A stretch of DNA of 64,000 bases from JAHEEL01 sp963715255 (GCA_963715255.1 CAVQRN010000005.1:124001-188000); one strand, 5' to 3'; positions 38,005 through 48,149 are shown, numbered from the stretch's first letter. The notes: generated by a model from the letters alone, not told the origin. A program made the numbers and translations.

Positions 38005-38979
38005 ATGAACACCGTTGCTCTCGTCGCTCTGATCGAGTCGAGTGATCTCGACGGTCTTGTTCGGTTCGTCGACGGCCTCGTCACGAGACGTGACTGGGAT
38101 GGCGTCGAGGAGACGCGGCGTCGGTGTCGCGAGGCCGTCGAGAGAGGGAAACAGGTGTGGGGTCCCGCCGAGTATGCCGAGTACCGGCTCGCCCTCGATG
38201 CTCCCGCCGACCGAGCGGCGGCTGTGCTGAGCGACGGCAAGGGTCGGTACGGACCGGGTCCGCTGTGGGAGGTGGCGGCGTCGCGTCACAGTTGGAGCGA
38301 GATGGAGCCCCTCGTTTCGCTCCCGACCCTCCGAGCGATGATCGGCCACGAGCGGGCCATTCGGGGCGACACGGTCGATCCGCGCTCGATCGACTCGAAC
38401 ATCGTCGAGATCCCTCCGGTGCTGCAACCGTGGGAACCGATCTATCCGGTGGCCGTCTACCGAGAAGACGGAGTCGACTTCCCCGAGGGCGACCGTGTGG
38501 CGCTCGAATGGGCTGATCTTCCTGAGGCCGGGACGCCGCTCGACGACGACGGACCTGGGGAGGCCCTGCTCGCACTTGTCCGGCCATGGTGGGACGAATC
38601 CAGCGGTCATGCCGACGCGGTCCAGGTCGAAGGGGACGCGCTCACAGCTATCCGGACGATGGGGCCACACCGGGCCCGACTCGCCGACGTGACACTCGGC
38701 GAAGCCCTGTCGGCGATGGCATGGACCGGATCGAGCGGCGGGGCGTACGGCAGCCGGCGCGGCACACCGATCGGACGGTCCTTGGCCTGGTGGGTCCTCG
38801 CGACCCTCCTCGGGTACGACGAGATGCCGGACGACCCATCGGCGCTCGAGGAAGCAGCCGAGCTGCGGTGGGTGCTGTGGGATCCGGGTGACGCCGTCGG
38901 GGGATGGGCATTGAATCTTGCCATCGAGGACCCACAGGACGGGATGGCGTGGGCCATCAGCGCGATCGATATGGCGTGA
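38005..38979 (+). CDS. Hypothetical protein, 324 aa
   Basis: Soluble, no signal or membrane segment. The N-terminal 100 residues look helical (LIESSDLDGLVRFVDGLVTRRDWD). A middle segment contains IVEIPPVLQPWEPIYPVAVY. The C-terminal half has MAWTGSSGGAYGSRRGTPIGRS and ends with a Trp-rich stretch (LRWVLWDPGDAVGGWALNL). No family recognised. ATG 38005 is divergent from ychF. Confidence 0.7.
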   Translation: MNTVALVALIESSDLDGLVRFVDGLVTRRDWDGVEETRRRCREAVERGKQVWGPAEYAEYRLALDAPADRAAAVLSDGKGRYGPGPLWEVAASRHSWSEMEPLVSLPTLRAMIGHERAIRGDTVDPRSIDSNIVEIPPVLQPWEPIYPVAVYREDGVDFPEGDRVALEWADLPEAGTPLDDDGPGEALLALVRPWWDESSGHADAVQVEGDALTAIRTMGPHRARLADVTLGEALSAMAWTGSSGGAYGSRRGTPIGRSLAWWVLATLLGYDEMPDDPSALEEAAELRWVLWDPGDAVGGWALNLAIEDPQDGMAWAISAIDMA

Positions 38980-39028
38980 CCGTGGATACGTCGTTCGCGA
39001 TCGACGATGGGCGGCGTAGCGTACGGGT

Positions 39029-40693
39029 ATGACGGGGCAACGCACACGGGGGAGTGCCGGGGAGCGATCGCCGATTCTCGCCGCCGTCTTCTCCGCCCTA
39101 CTCCCCGGCGCCGGGCAGTGGTACGCGGGCCGTCGGCTCCGTGGCGCCGCCTTCGCCGCCCCCCTCGCGGCATGGCTCACACTGTTGACGGTCGGAGCAC
39201 TCACGGGAGCGATCGGTCCCCGCTCCATTCTGACATGGGCCGTCCAACCCTCTCTCCTCCGTGTCTCGCTCGTCGTCAATCTCGCGATCCTGGCCTGGCG
39301 AATCGCTGCGGTTGTCGATGCATATCTGGTCACCGACGGTCGGAGAACCGGCCCACGGCTTGCCGCCGCAGTCATCGCAGCGTTGCTGCTGTTGGTCGCG
39401 GCTCCACAGGTCGTCGCCGGCGCCTACGCGATTCGCGGTATCTCCCTGCTTGAAGAAGTCTTCGTGGCTGAGGAGGAGTCGGTTCCATCCAGAGTCACCG
39501 TTCAAGCTCCGGAGCGTGAGCCGCTGGTCCCCGATCCTGCGTCGATCTGGGATGATCCCGTTGCGCTCGAGTTTGAGCGGTCAACGCGCAACCTGGTGTT
39601 CCGTGAGGGCGTCGGCGATCCCGATGCGATCGCTGCCTGGGCCGACATCATTGCACCACCGAGTCTCGACGCTCCGTTCCTTTCCTTCGATGAGCGAGTC
39701 GGCGCCGATCGTCTCACGATTCTGCTCGTCGGAGCCGACGAAGGGCCCGGTCGAGAGGGCCTCCGGACCGACTCGATGATCGTGGCAACCGTCGACGTCG
39801 CGTCTGGTGAAGCGGCCCTCTTCGGTCTGCCACGGAACTTCAAGCGGGTGCCGCTGCCGCAGCGATTCCGGGATTCGTTCGTCGAACTCCAGAAGAAGGC
39901 CATCGAGAGAGAGGCGGTCGATGAAGACGAAGATGGTTTCCCGGACGATTGGGTCGACGAAGACGCCGACGGTATCCCGGACGAACCCGAGTTCGTCCCG
40001 TGCGGGTGCTTTCCAGAGATGTTGAATCGCGTCCACCAGTACACGCAGGATTGGACCCGCAGCTACCCCGACACGCCGGATCCCGGGTTGGCCGCGCTCA
40101 GCGACACGATCGAATATCTCATCGACCTGCCGATCGACTACTACTTCATGGTCAACATGGCCGGATTCGTCGACATCATCGACACGATCGGCGGCGTCGA
40201 CGTGATGGTGAAGGAGCCATTCCACGTGGCCGTCTCCGCGCCTTCGGAGGATTCCCCGAAGGCCCGAGTCGATGTCGAGCCGGGCATGAATCGCCTGAAC
40301 GGTCTCGAAGCTCTCGCCTATTCGCGGTGGAGAATCGGCTCATCGGACTACGCACGGATGCAGCGGCAGCGGTGTCTCATCCGAGCCGCAACCGACCAGG
40401 CCGACCCGTTCACCCTCATCCGCTCTTTCCACACCCTGGCCGACGTCGTGGAACGATCGGTCATCACGGACATACCCCTGATCCTGCTGCCCGACCTCGT
40501 CGACATCGTGGGACGGATCGACCTCGACCGAATCGCCACCGTCGGATTTGTGCCCCCGACGTATAACGACGGACGAGCACCGGGGGGGTATCCGATTCCG
40601 AACGTGAGTCGTATCAGGTGGAAGGTGGATCAGGTCCTCGAAGGAGGCGTCGCCGAACAGAGTTCGAGCGGCGAAAGCGAGTGCGGGGTGTAA
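39029..40693 (+). CDS. LytR-CpsA-Psr family wall ligase with N-terminal membrane domain and Asp-rich insert
   Basis: LCP enzymes attach polymers to peptidoglycan. Residues 15-140 contain about four membrane helices, more than the usual single anchor. The LCP domain starts at about residue 228 (RLTILLVGADEG, LRTDSMIVATVD, LFGLPRNFKRVPLP) and holds GGVDVMVKEPF and LEALAYSRWRIGSSDYARMQRQR with the catalytic Arg cluster. An insert at about residues 297-321 (DEDEDGFPDDW, then DEDADGIPDEPE) resembles EF-hand/thrombospondin type-3 calcium loops. Length is 554 aa. Confidence 0.87.
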   Translation: MTGQRTRGSAGERSPILAAVFSALLPGAGQWYAGRRLRGAAFAAPLAAWLTLLTVGALTGAIGPRSILTWAVQPSLLRVSLVVNLAILAWRIAAVVDAYLVTDGRRTGPRLAAAVIAALLLLVAAPQVVAGAYAIRGISLLEEVFVAEEESVPSRVTVQAPEREPLVPDPASIWDDPVALEFERSTRNLVFREGVGDPDAIAAWADIIAPPSLDAPFLSFDERVGADRLTILLVGADEGPGREGLRTDSMIVATVDVASGEAALFGLPRNFKRVPLPQRFRDSFVELQKKAIEREAVDEDEDGFPDDWVDEDADGIPDEPEFVPCGCFPEMLNRVHQYTQDWTRSYPDTPDPGLAALSDTIEYLIDLPIDYYFMVNMAGFVDIIDTIGGVDVMVKEPFHVAVSAPSEDSPKARVDVEPGMNRLNGLEALAYSRWRIGSSDYARMQRQRCLIRAATDQADPFTLIRSFHTLADVVERSVITDIPLILLPDLVDIVGRIDLDRIATVGFVPPTYNDGRAPGGYPIPNVSRIRWKVDQVLEGGVAEQSSSGESECGV

Positions 40694-40775
40694 TCGGCCG
40701 ACTGTGCATCTCGGTCGATTGAGCGAAGTCGAATCCTTCTCGCCGGTTCCGGCGACGGTCTAGCGGAGCGGGCAA

Positions 40776-41171
40776 TCAGGGCAGGCTGGCGCGAGCCGCT
40801 TCGGGGTCGTCCACGGTTACGGCGAAATGGAGTCCTTCGGCGTTCGAGTGGAGGAGGTAGATCGAGTCGATATTCACACCCGCGTCGGCCAGACGCTGAG
40901 CGACCTCGGCAAGCGCTCCCGGTTCGTCCGGGAGGAAGGTGTCGAGTACCGGACGCTCTTCGAAGTGGAGTCCCGCTTCTCTCATGACCCTTCGGGTCGC
41001 ATCCGAATTGTCGGTCATGACCCGGACGAGGCTCTCTCCATCCGACCCGATCGCCGCGAGGGATTCAATGTGGACGCCGGCGTCCGAGAGGCGACGCGCG
41101 AGGGTGGCCAACTGACCCGGCTGGTTCGCGAGGGTGACGGAGAACTCTTTCATGAATCCATTGTACGACAT
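40776..41171 (-). CDS. Tandem ACT-domain protein
   Basis: At 131 aa it is made of two ACT domains (EFSVTLANQPGQLATLARRL; TFLPDEPGALAEVAQRLADAG), probably an amino-acid-sensing regulator. ATG 41171 lies 4 nt after GGAGG, which decides the start over the internal ATG 41153. It overlaps the preceding small membrane gene by 22 nt. Confidence 0.82.
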   Translation of the reverse strand: MSYNGFMKEFSVTLANQPGQLATLARRLSDAGVHIESLAAIGSDGESLVRVMTDNSDATRRVMREAGLHFEERPVLDTFLPDEPGALAEVAQRLADAGVNIDSIYLLHSNAEGLHFAVTVDDPEAARASLP

Positions 41172-41359
41172 GGGACCTCCGCGCGGATAGCTGTAGCTAT
41201 CACGGTGTCGGGCTCGCGAGGTGCCTGGACGATGCGGACGATCACGGGGAAGAGGAGGGTCGCGACCATGGCCAGGACGACGGCGACCACGATCACGGCG
41301 CGAACGAGGCGTCGGCGCCGGATCTGTTCGAGTTCGGCTGGTGTGAGTTCATCGTCCAC
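41150..41359 (-). CDS. Small single-pass membrane protein, 69 aa
   Basis: GTG 41359 gives VDDELTPAELEQIRRRR, then one membrane helix (AVIVVAVVLAMVATLLFPVIV) and a short tail. A soluble acidic N-terminus, basic stop-transfer and helix suggest a real protein. Its promoter region faces the LexA box of dnaE2. No family recognised. Confidence 0.55.
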   Translation of the reverse strand: MDDELTPAELEQIRRRRLVRAVIVVAVVLAMVATLLFPVIVRIVQAPREPDTVIATAIRAEVPCRTMDS

Positions 41360-41396
41360 GCCCTGATTCTGGCGCGTTTGTGCGACTCTGAAAACA

Positions 41397-41412
41397 TCGA
41401 ACATATGTTCGA
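41397..41412. promoter_or_regulatory. LexA (SOS) box upstream of dnaE2
   Basis: TCGAACATATGTTCGA is identical over 16 bp to the box at 21523. It ends 13 nt before the dnaE2 start and lies in the gap to the divergent small membrane gene. Confidence 0.92.
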
Positions 41413-41425
41413 TTACGATGAGTCC

Positions 41426-44400
41426 GTGACACGATACGCGGAGCTCCACGCACACACGAACTACAGCTTCCTCGACGGGGCTTCCCACCCCGATGATCTC
41501 GTCTCCCGCGCCGCCGAACTCGGCTACACGGCCCTCGCCGTCACCGATCACGATGGCTTTCGAGGTGCGCCGAAAGTCCACGTCGCCGCACGCGAGATCG
41601 GTCTCCCGATCGTCTACGGAACCGAGGTGGGGATGCCGAGAGAGGAAGCCCCCCTGCTCGGTCGCTTTGCTCCCTCGCGTCCCCCGCTTCGCAGGGGGAC
41701 GGTGCTGGTCTCTACGCAACAGACGTTGATCCTGTCCCACCGGCCGAAGGGCGGGGGGACGCGGAGGAGCGCAGCGACGACGCAGGGGGGCGGCCCAGGA
41801 AGCGGATGCATGGGAGCAAGCCGATTGGGCTCCCCCCATCGGATCACCTGGTCCTCCTTGCTCCCGATCCGGCGGGGTACGCGGCCTTGAGCAGGTTCGT
41901 GACGAAGGGCCAGTTCCGTGGAGAGAAGGATCGGCCGGTCTACTCGTACGACGACCTTGCCGCCGCATCGCGCGACGGGAGTCTCGTCGCCCTGACCGGA
42001 TGCCGCGACGGAGCCGTTCCCGGCGCCGCACAAGCCGGCGACCTTGCGGGGGCGATGGCTGCCGCGGCGAGACTGCGCGAGGTCTTCCCCGGTCGTCTCT
42101 TCATCGAACTCACCCACCACGGCATGCCGGACGATGACGCCCGCAACGACCTCCTCTTTGAGGTTGCCCGCAGGCTTCAGATCCCGTACGTCGCGACGAA
42201 CAACACCCACTATGCCCATCGCAGTGACGCGGATCTCGCGGAGGTCCTCGCCGCCATCGCAGGACGACGCGATCTCGAGACCGCCGATGGGTTCCGGCCG
42301 GCGACCGATCTCCGGCACCTCCGGTCCCCCGATGAGATGTCGGCCATCTTCCTCCGCTATCCCGGTGCGGTCGAGCGGGCCGCAGATCTCGCGGCGTCCC
42401 TGGCCTTCGACCTTGATCTCCTCGCTCCAGAGTTGCCCGACTTCCCGATGCCGGGTGCATTCACGACCGAAGACGAGTACTTGAGGCACCTCGTCGACGA
42501 GGGTGCTCGCATCGTGTACCCCGGCAATGCGGGAGGAATGGATCCGGCCGCCCTCCGCAGGATGGATCACGAATTGTCGGTGATCTCCGAACTCGGTTTT
42601 GCAGGGTTCTTCCTCGTTGCGTGGGACATCGTCACGTTCGCACGGTCACGGGACATCTACTGCCAGATTCGCGGGTCGGGAGCGGACTCAGCGGTCTGCC
42701 GGTGTCTTGGTCTGACCCGCGTCGACCCGATTCGCCTGAACCTCCCGTTCGAACGGTTCCTTTCCTCCGAGCGCGGTCGGCCACCGGACATCGACATCGA
42801 CTTCGAAGCCGAGCGTCGCGAGGAGGTCATCCAGTACTGCTACCGACGGTACGGGCGGGAGCGGGCCGCGATGGTCGCCAACGTCATCACCTATCGTGCC
42901 CGATCGGTGCTCCAGGACGTCGGCAAGGCGTTCGCCCTCACCCAGGCCCAGGTCAACGGTCTCACCCGCTATCTCGATACCCGCGATCCCGGGGCGATCG
43001 GTGACGCCGTCGATCTCCCGGAGGGACTTACCAGTGATCTGATCGTCGACGTGTGCCGCCGCCTCGACGGATTCCCGCGTCACCTCGGTATCCACTCGGG
43101 CGGCATGGTCATCGCCCGGCGACCACTCTGGGAGACGGTGCCGATGGAGTGGGGGAGGATGGAGGATCGCTCCGTTCTCCAGTGGGACAAAGAGGACTGC
43201 GCAACGATGGGGATCGTCAAGTTCGATCTGCTCGCACTCGGTGCGTTGAACGGCATGCACCTGACCGTCGATCTCATCGCAGCAACACACGGCATCGACA
43301 TCGACCTCGCCACCGTCCCACAGGAACCCGTTGTCTACGACCTGATGACCCGGGCGGACACCGTCGGTATCTTCCAGATCGAGTCCCGGGCACAGATGGC
43401 GACCCTCCCGAAGCTGAAGCCAAGGACCTTCTACGACCTGGCGATCGAGGTGGCGCTCATTCGGCCCGGGCCGATCCAAGGGCAGTCCGTACATCCGTTT
43501 CTTCGACGTAGGAACGGGGAAGAGGCCGTTCGTTATCCGCACCCGTCGGCCGAACCGATTTTGAAGAAGACCCTCGGTGTCCCGATTTTCCAGGAGCAAT
43601 TGATGGAACTCGCGAGGGTCTGTGCCGGCTTCACCCCCGGCCAGTCCGACCGACTGCGTCAAGCGATGACACACAAGCGGGCATCGGAGGCGATGGATCG
43701 ACTCCACGTTGAAGTGTTCTCCGGCATGGCCGCAAACGGCATCACCGGCGCTCCTGCGGATGAGATCTGGGAGAAGCTCCAGGGGTTCGCGTCGTTCGGG
43801 TTCCCGGAGAGCCACTCCGTCTCGTTCGCCTACATCGTCTACGCGGCCGCATGGTTGAAGTACCACTGGCCGACGGAGTTCTTCGCCGGTCTGCTCAACG
43901 CTCAACCGATGGGTTTCTACACGCCGAACTCCCTCGTACAAGATGCCCAGCACCATGGCGTCGTCGTCCTTGTCCCGGACGTGAACGCTTCGGTGTTCGA
44001 TTGCACGATCGAACCGATCGAGACCGATCGCGACGACGTCGCCCGATATCTCGATGGTGCATGGCGGCGGGGGAGAGGGCCGGTGGATGATCCCGTCCGT
44101 CCCGCGGTCGCACTGAGGATCGGTCTTCGATACGTCAGGAACCTGGGCGAGGCCGAGATCGTACGAATCGAAGCCGCCCGCATCACGGGAGGTGCATTCA
44201 CCACCCCGGAGGACCTCGCACAGCGAACCGGTCTTCCGCTCGACGCCTACGAGAGTCTCGCTGCATCCGGGGCGCTTGCGCCGGTCGGTCTCGGTCGACG
44301 GGAAGGGATATGGACGGCGGGGACGCTGATCGAGCTTGGCCCGGATCGACTCTCGCTCCCACCCGGTGGTGAGGTTCCGTCGCTCCCCGAGATGAACGGT

Positions 44401-44802
44401 GCCGAGCGCGTGCAGGCTGACCTCTGGTCGACCGGCATCTCAACGACGCATCCCGTCTCCCTCGTACGCGACATGTTGAACGGCCGGGGATGCCTCCCGA
44501 TCGTCACGATCCTCGAGGACCACCGTCACGGCACCCGAGCTCGCGTCGGCGGAATCGTTACCCACCGTCAGCGGCCGTCGACGGCTCGTGGCGTTCGGTT
44601 CCTGAATCTCGAAGACGAGACGGGTCTGCTCAACGTGGTCGTTCTCCCACAGGTATGGGAGGCGCACTACGAGGTTGCACGAAAGGCCGTTGGAGTTGTG
44701 ATCGACGGAGTTGTCGAACACGTCGACGGGGTCACGAACTTCGTTGCCCACCGATTCGCCCTATGGTCGGTCGACGGTATTCGGTCGCGGGATTTTCGAT
44801 AA
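41426..44802 (+). CDS. dnaE2: Error-prone DNA polymerase DnaE2 (frameshifted, with repeat insertion)
   Basis: C-family polymerase of the ImuA'-ImuB-DnaE2 mutasome, for SOS mutagenesis. GTG 41426 gives MTRYAELHAHTNYSFLDGAS, the PHP domain start. After GTEVGMPREEAP (about residue 75) comes about 130 bp of repeat DNA (41662-41790), after which the frame is changed by one base. The polymerase resumes with SDHLVLLAPDPAGYAALSR. Catalytic Asp residues lie in RPPDIDIDFEAERREEV. HhH and OB parts follow, with the end IRSRDFR. Length is about 1125 aa including the insert. Activity may depend on the insert being in frame in reality. Confidence 0.9.
41662..41790. repeat. REP/MITE-like inverted repeat inside dnaE2
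   Basis: Left arm 41662-41685 (begins TCGCTTTGCTCCCTCGCGTC) and right arm 41753-41777 (ends GGAGGAGCGCAGCGA) are near-perfect inverted copies. A nested hairpin CGTCCCCC/GGGGGACG is at the left end and G6 runs at the right. It interrupts a variable loop of the PHP domain. Confidence 0.75.
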
Positions 44803-44864
44803 TCGGCTTCACTTTGCCGTGGTGGCCTGCCGATGCAGAATAGGTACCCCAATTTGGAGGATCG

Positions 44865-45320
44865 ATGACCAAGACATTCACCGGCGATGTGCTGCTTCCG
44901 GGCGACGCAGGTGGTGGGCTTGCTGCAACATTGTGCCTTGATCCGGAACGCGTGACGCTGACCTCCGGTGACAATCAGTTGGGTTCTTGGCATCGGAGCG
45001 ACTACCTGATTACCCCGGAGCAGAACGGGTCGTTCAACCTGACGCTCGGCGGTGAATCGGTCCTCTTCCGTCCTGATTCACCCTCGGAGTTCGCCGGCGC
45101 AGCTGCGGTCCCGTTTGCCGAGACGGTCTCGTCTCGCGCCCAACCGATCCGACCCCTGGTGAAGGATGATGACGACTATCTCGACGAACTCGTCGCCAAT
45201 GTCAAACCGATCCGGAACCCACTCGACGATGGGGGCATCTCCAACGTGTTCGTTGTGGTGATGGTGCTTCTGGCCGCTGTGATCTCCGTCGCAGCGGTCG
45301 TCACCGCCGCCCTCGTCTGA
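44865..45320 (+). CDS. Hypothetical C-terminally anchored membrane protein, 151 aa
   Basis: ATG 44865 lies behind GGAGG. The N-terminal 90 residues form a beta-rich, PH-like or FHA-less domain (GDVLLPGDAGGGLAATLCLD; SWHRSDYLITPEQNGSFNL). An acidic linker and one C-terminal membrane helix (NVFVVVMVLLAAVISVAAVV) follow. No family recognised. Confidence 0.65.
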   Translation: MTKTFTGDVLLPGDAGGGLAATLCLDPERVTLTSGDNQLGSWHRSDYLITPEQNGSFNLTLGGESVLFRPDSPSEFAGAAAVPFAETVSSRAQPIRPLVKDDDDYLDELVANVKPIRNPLDDGGISNVFVVVMVLLAAVISVAAVVTAALV

Positions 45321-45385
45321 CCCCTACCGCGGTCGCCTAGCCGAAGCGTCGGCGAGTTGTGGGCTGAAGAGACACCTCTACGCAT

Positions 45386-46414
45386 CTACGAGCCCAGGGT
45401 TCGCAGGGCCTCAATCGCCTGAGTCGTGTCGGCATCTGATACGTCGAGGTGGAACACCGCGCGAATTCGCGTTGGAGCGAGCGCAAGCGTGTCAACACCG
45501 GCGGCGCGGAGTCGCTCGGCGAACAGGGGAGCATCCGCTACGTCGAAGAAGACGATGTTCGTCTGGACCGACGCGAGGTCGACGGTGACACCAGCGAGTT
45601 CCGCGGCGGCCTCGGCGAATCGGCGGGCATTCGTGTGGTCGTCGACGAGACGATCGCGGTTGTGCTCGAGGGCGTAGAGGGCACCGGCGGCGATGATCCC
45701 CGCCTGTCGGAACCCGCCGCCGTACATCTTCTTGAACCAGCGGCCACGATCGATGACATCGCGTGGCCCGGCGAGCGCCGACCCGATCGGGGCGCCGAGG
45801 CCCTTCGAGAAACACACGTTCACTGTGTCTGCCGCAGCGGCGTACTGGTCGAGATCGACGCCGGTCGCGGCCGTCGCGTTCCACAGTCGCGCCCCGTCGA
45901 GGTGAATGGCGAGCCCGAGATCTCTGGCGGCATCACGCACCGAACGCATCGCCTCGAGAGGCCAGATCGTCCCTCCCGCTTCGTTGTGGGTGTTCTCCAT
46001 CGTGACGAGCGTCGTCGGATCGAAGAGTCCCGGTGGAAAGTCTGATGACCGCCCTGGAGCCGCCTCGATGACCTGATCTGGTGTGAAGATGCCGTGGTCG
46101 CTTTCGAGGGGAACGATCGTTACGCCCGCAAGGGCGGCGGGAGCGCCGCTCTCGTGCACCCGGATGTGCGACTCGCGGTCCATCACGACCCGGTCCCCGG
46201 AACGTGTGTGAACCCGGAGGGCGATCTGGTTCGCCATGGTGCCGGATGGGACGTAGACGGCATCTTCCTTGCCGAGGAGTTCGGCGACTCGCTCTTCGAG
46301 GAGGATGACCGTTGGGTCGTCGCCGAGCACGTCGTCTCCGACGGGAGCCGAGGCCATCGCCGCTCTCATCGCCTCGGTCGGGCGGGTGACGGTGTCCGAG
46401 CGGAGATCGATCAC
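45386..46414 (-). CDS. ltaE: Low-specificity L-threonine aldolase family PLP enzyme
   Basis: Cleaves threonine to glycine and acetaldehyde. Start IDLRSDTVTRPTEAMRAAM; PLP-binding LHLDGARLWN, catalytic Lys in CFSKGLGAPIGSAL. GTG 46414 follows an AGGCC-rich site and overlaps the SixA stop. Length is 342 aa. An upstream in-frame extension lies inside sixA and is not used. Confidence 0.92.
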   Translation of the reverse strand: MIDLRSDTVTRPTEAMRAAMASAPVGDDVLGDDPTVILLEERVAELLGKEDAVYVPSGTMANQIALRVHTRSGDRVVMDRESHIRVHESGAPAALAGVTIVPLESDHGIFTPDQVIEAAPGRSSDFPPGLFDPTTLVTMENTHNEAGGTIWPLEAMRSVRDAARDLGLAIHLDGARLWNATAATGVDLDQYAAAADTVNVCFSKGLGAPIGSALAGPRDVIDRGRWFKKMYGGGFRQAGIIAAGALYALEHNRDRLVDDHTNARRFAEAAAELAGVTVDLASVQTNIVFFDVADAPLFAERLRAAGVDTLALAPTRIRAVFHLDVSDADTTQAIEALRTLGS

Positions 46415-46920
46415 AGGAGGCCCCATTCGCTGCCGCCGAACATGCGGGGATGGACGGCAAAGGCGAGTGATCCGCCCGCCCGCCCGACGTTCGTCCACGT
46501 TGCAGCGTTGAGATCGAACGCAAGGACGCTGCCGGTCTTCACCGCGATTCGACCGCCGGTAATCCGCTCCGCCAGGAGCGACCACGTCGGTTCGTGACCG
46601 ACGAGCATGAGGCGTTCGGTGGTCTTTCCGCAACGGGCTGCCACCGCCAGCGCCGTTTCGGGACCGGCGCCGTAGAGCTCGTCGGCGATCTCGAGCCGAC
46701 TGCCCCACCCTCCGGAGATCCGGGCCAGTGCTGCCGTGGCCTCGGCCCGCACTGCGGGCGACGAGACGACGAGGTCGGGAATCTCCCCCATCTTCCTGAG
46801 CACGAGGCCCATGGTTTCGGCGGATCGTTCTCCGCGGGAACTGAGGGGTCGGTCGCGGTCACCACGAGTGGTGGTATTCCAGTCGGACTTGCCGTGGCGG
46901 AAGAGCATGAGACGAAGCAT
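46411..46920 (-). CDS. SixA-like phosphohistidine phosphatase
   Basis: Histidine-phosphatase fold: catalytic RHGKSDWN near the N-terminus and second His in LMLVGHEPTWSLL. At 169 aa it fits SixA and other small actinobacterial members. Cotranscribed with the threonine aldolase gene. Confidence 0.88.
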   Translation of the reverse strand: MLRLMLFRHGKSDWNTTTRGDRDRPLSSRGERSAETMGLVLRKMGEIPDLVVSSPAVRAEATAALARISGGWGSRLEIADELYGAGPETALAVAARCGKTTERLMLVGHEPTWSLLAERITGGRIAVKTGSVLAFDLNAATWTNVGRAGGSLAFAVHPRMFGGSEWGLL

Positions 46921-46942
46921 GAGGCGAGGATAGTTCTCAGGT

Positions 46943-47569
46943 TCAGTTCGCGGCCGAAAGAGCGAGCAGCACCTGGGCGAGGTAGTAGAGGGGGAGGCCC
47001 CAGACGCGGTTCACGGTGCCGCGCACAACGAACTGGTTCCTGGCCACGAACAGGTCCGACACGAAGAAGAGGGTCGCTCCTACCGGGATCAACCACGTGG
47101 CGCCGTCGCCGAACGTTCCGAATGCGAGGACAACCATCACTGAGATGACCACAACGTAGGCAACGACCGGCGCCGTCATCTCGCCGACGTGGGGCGCGAG
47201 CCAGCGCCAGACGAAAGCGGCGATGGTCGCGACCACGACCGCGGAGATCGCAACCACAGGCGGGTTCAGGCCAAGCGTGCCGAACGCGATCGAGTAGGCA
47301 ACGTGTCCGAGCAGGAATGCGACGAGGCCGCCGAGAAATGCTCGCCGTGACGCGAACGTGAGGAGCAGATCCCCGATCCACGACAGCACCAGTGCGACGA
47401 GTACGATCCTCCCATAGGACGTGGGGAGCGCACCGACCGACAGCGCGACCGCGAGGAATCCGGTCGAGGCAAGCATCTTGAACCACCGGAGCGTCGGCGA
47501 GTTCGTGACCTCTGCCCACACGAGTGCAGCGGTGAACGCAGCGGTGAAGAGAACGGCGATTGTGGTCAT
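46943..47569 (-). CDS. YhhN/TMEM86 family (lysoplasmalogenase-like) membrane protein
   Basis: At about 208 aa with seven to eight membrane helices, it has the family signature SWIGDLLLTF and VSDLFVARNQFV. TMEM86 proteins hydrolyse lysoplasmalogens. ATG 47569 preferred over an upstream GTG/ATG. Divergent from ferritin. Confidence 0.85.
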   Translation of the reverse strand: MTTIAVLFTAAFTAALVWAEVTNSPTLRWFKMLASTGFLAVALSVGALPTSYGRIVLVALVLSWIGDLLLTFASRRAFLGGLVAFLLGHVAYSIAFGTLGLNPPVVAISAVVVATIAAFVWRWLAPHVGEMTAPVVAYVVVISVMVVLAFGTFGDGATWLIPVGATLFFVSDLFVARNQFVVRGTVNRVWGLPLYYLAQVLLALSAAN

Positions 47570-47627
47570 CCCCGACGAGCCTATCGTCTGAATTGACAGC
47601 ACCTACATCCAGCCGAGGGGACCGTGC

Positions 47628-48149
47628 ATGCAGATCAACGAGACCATGAACGCAGCGTTCAACGACCAGATCACGATGGAGCTCCAGGCGGCACACAACT
47701 ACCTGGCGATGGGGGCATGGCTCGAGTCCGCCGGCTTCTCGGGGATGGCGGCATGGATGCGCGCACAGTCGGCCGAAGAGACCACACACGCCTTGAAGTT
47801 CTACCAGTTCGTTCTCGATCGCGACGGACGCGTCGTGCTCGGCTCCCTCGCAGCACCGGCGGCCGAATTCGGCAGTGTCGCTTCGGTGTTCGAAGGAGGA
47901 CTCGCCCAGGAACGGGATGTCTCCGCATCGATCAACAACCTCTACGCGCTTGCCATGGAGGAGAAAGACTTTGCGTCCCTCCCGCTCCTCGACTGGTTCG
48001 TCACCGAGCAGATCGAGGAAGAGGCGACCTTCTCGCAGATTCTCGACGATCTGGCACTGTCGGGTGGGGGTGCTCAGGCGATGCTGTTCCTCGACCGGGA
48101 ACTCGGCTCCCGCGGAAGTGCGGAGCAACAAGCAGGAAGTAGAGAGTAG
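47628..48149 (+). CDS. ftn: Ferritin
   Basis: Iron storage; four-helix bundle with ferroxidase ligands in ITMELQAAHNYLAM and SAEETTHALKFYQ, then TEQIEEEATFSQIL. 173 aa. The last residues (AGSRE) and the TAG stop are encoded by the AGTAGAG repeat that follows, so the native tail may be shorter or repeat-derived. Confidence 0.93.
   Translation: MQINETMNAAFNDQITMELQAAHNYLAMGAWLESAGFSGMAAWMRAQSAEETTHALKFYQFVLDRDGRVVLGSLAAPAAEFGSVASVFEGGLAQERDVSASINNLYALAMEEKDFASLPLLDWFVTEQIEEEATFSQILDDLALSGGGAQAMLFLDRELGSRGSAEQQAGSRE

Noticed and set aside
36026..38008. 660-codon + strand ORF opposite SGNH and ychF
   Set aside because: Antisense shadow of two well-supported minus-strand genes.
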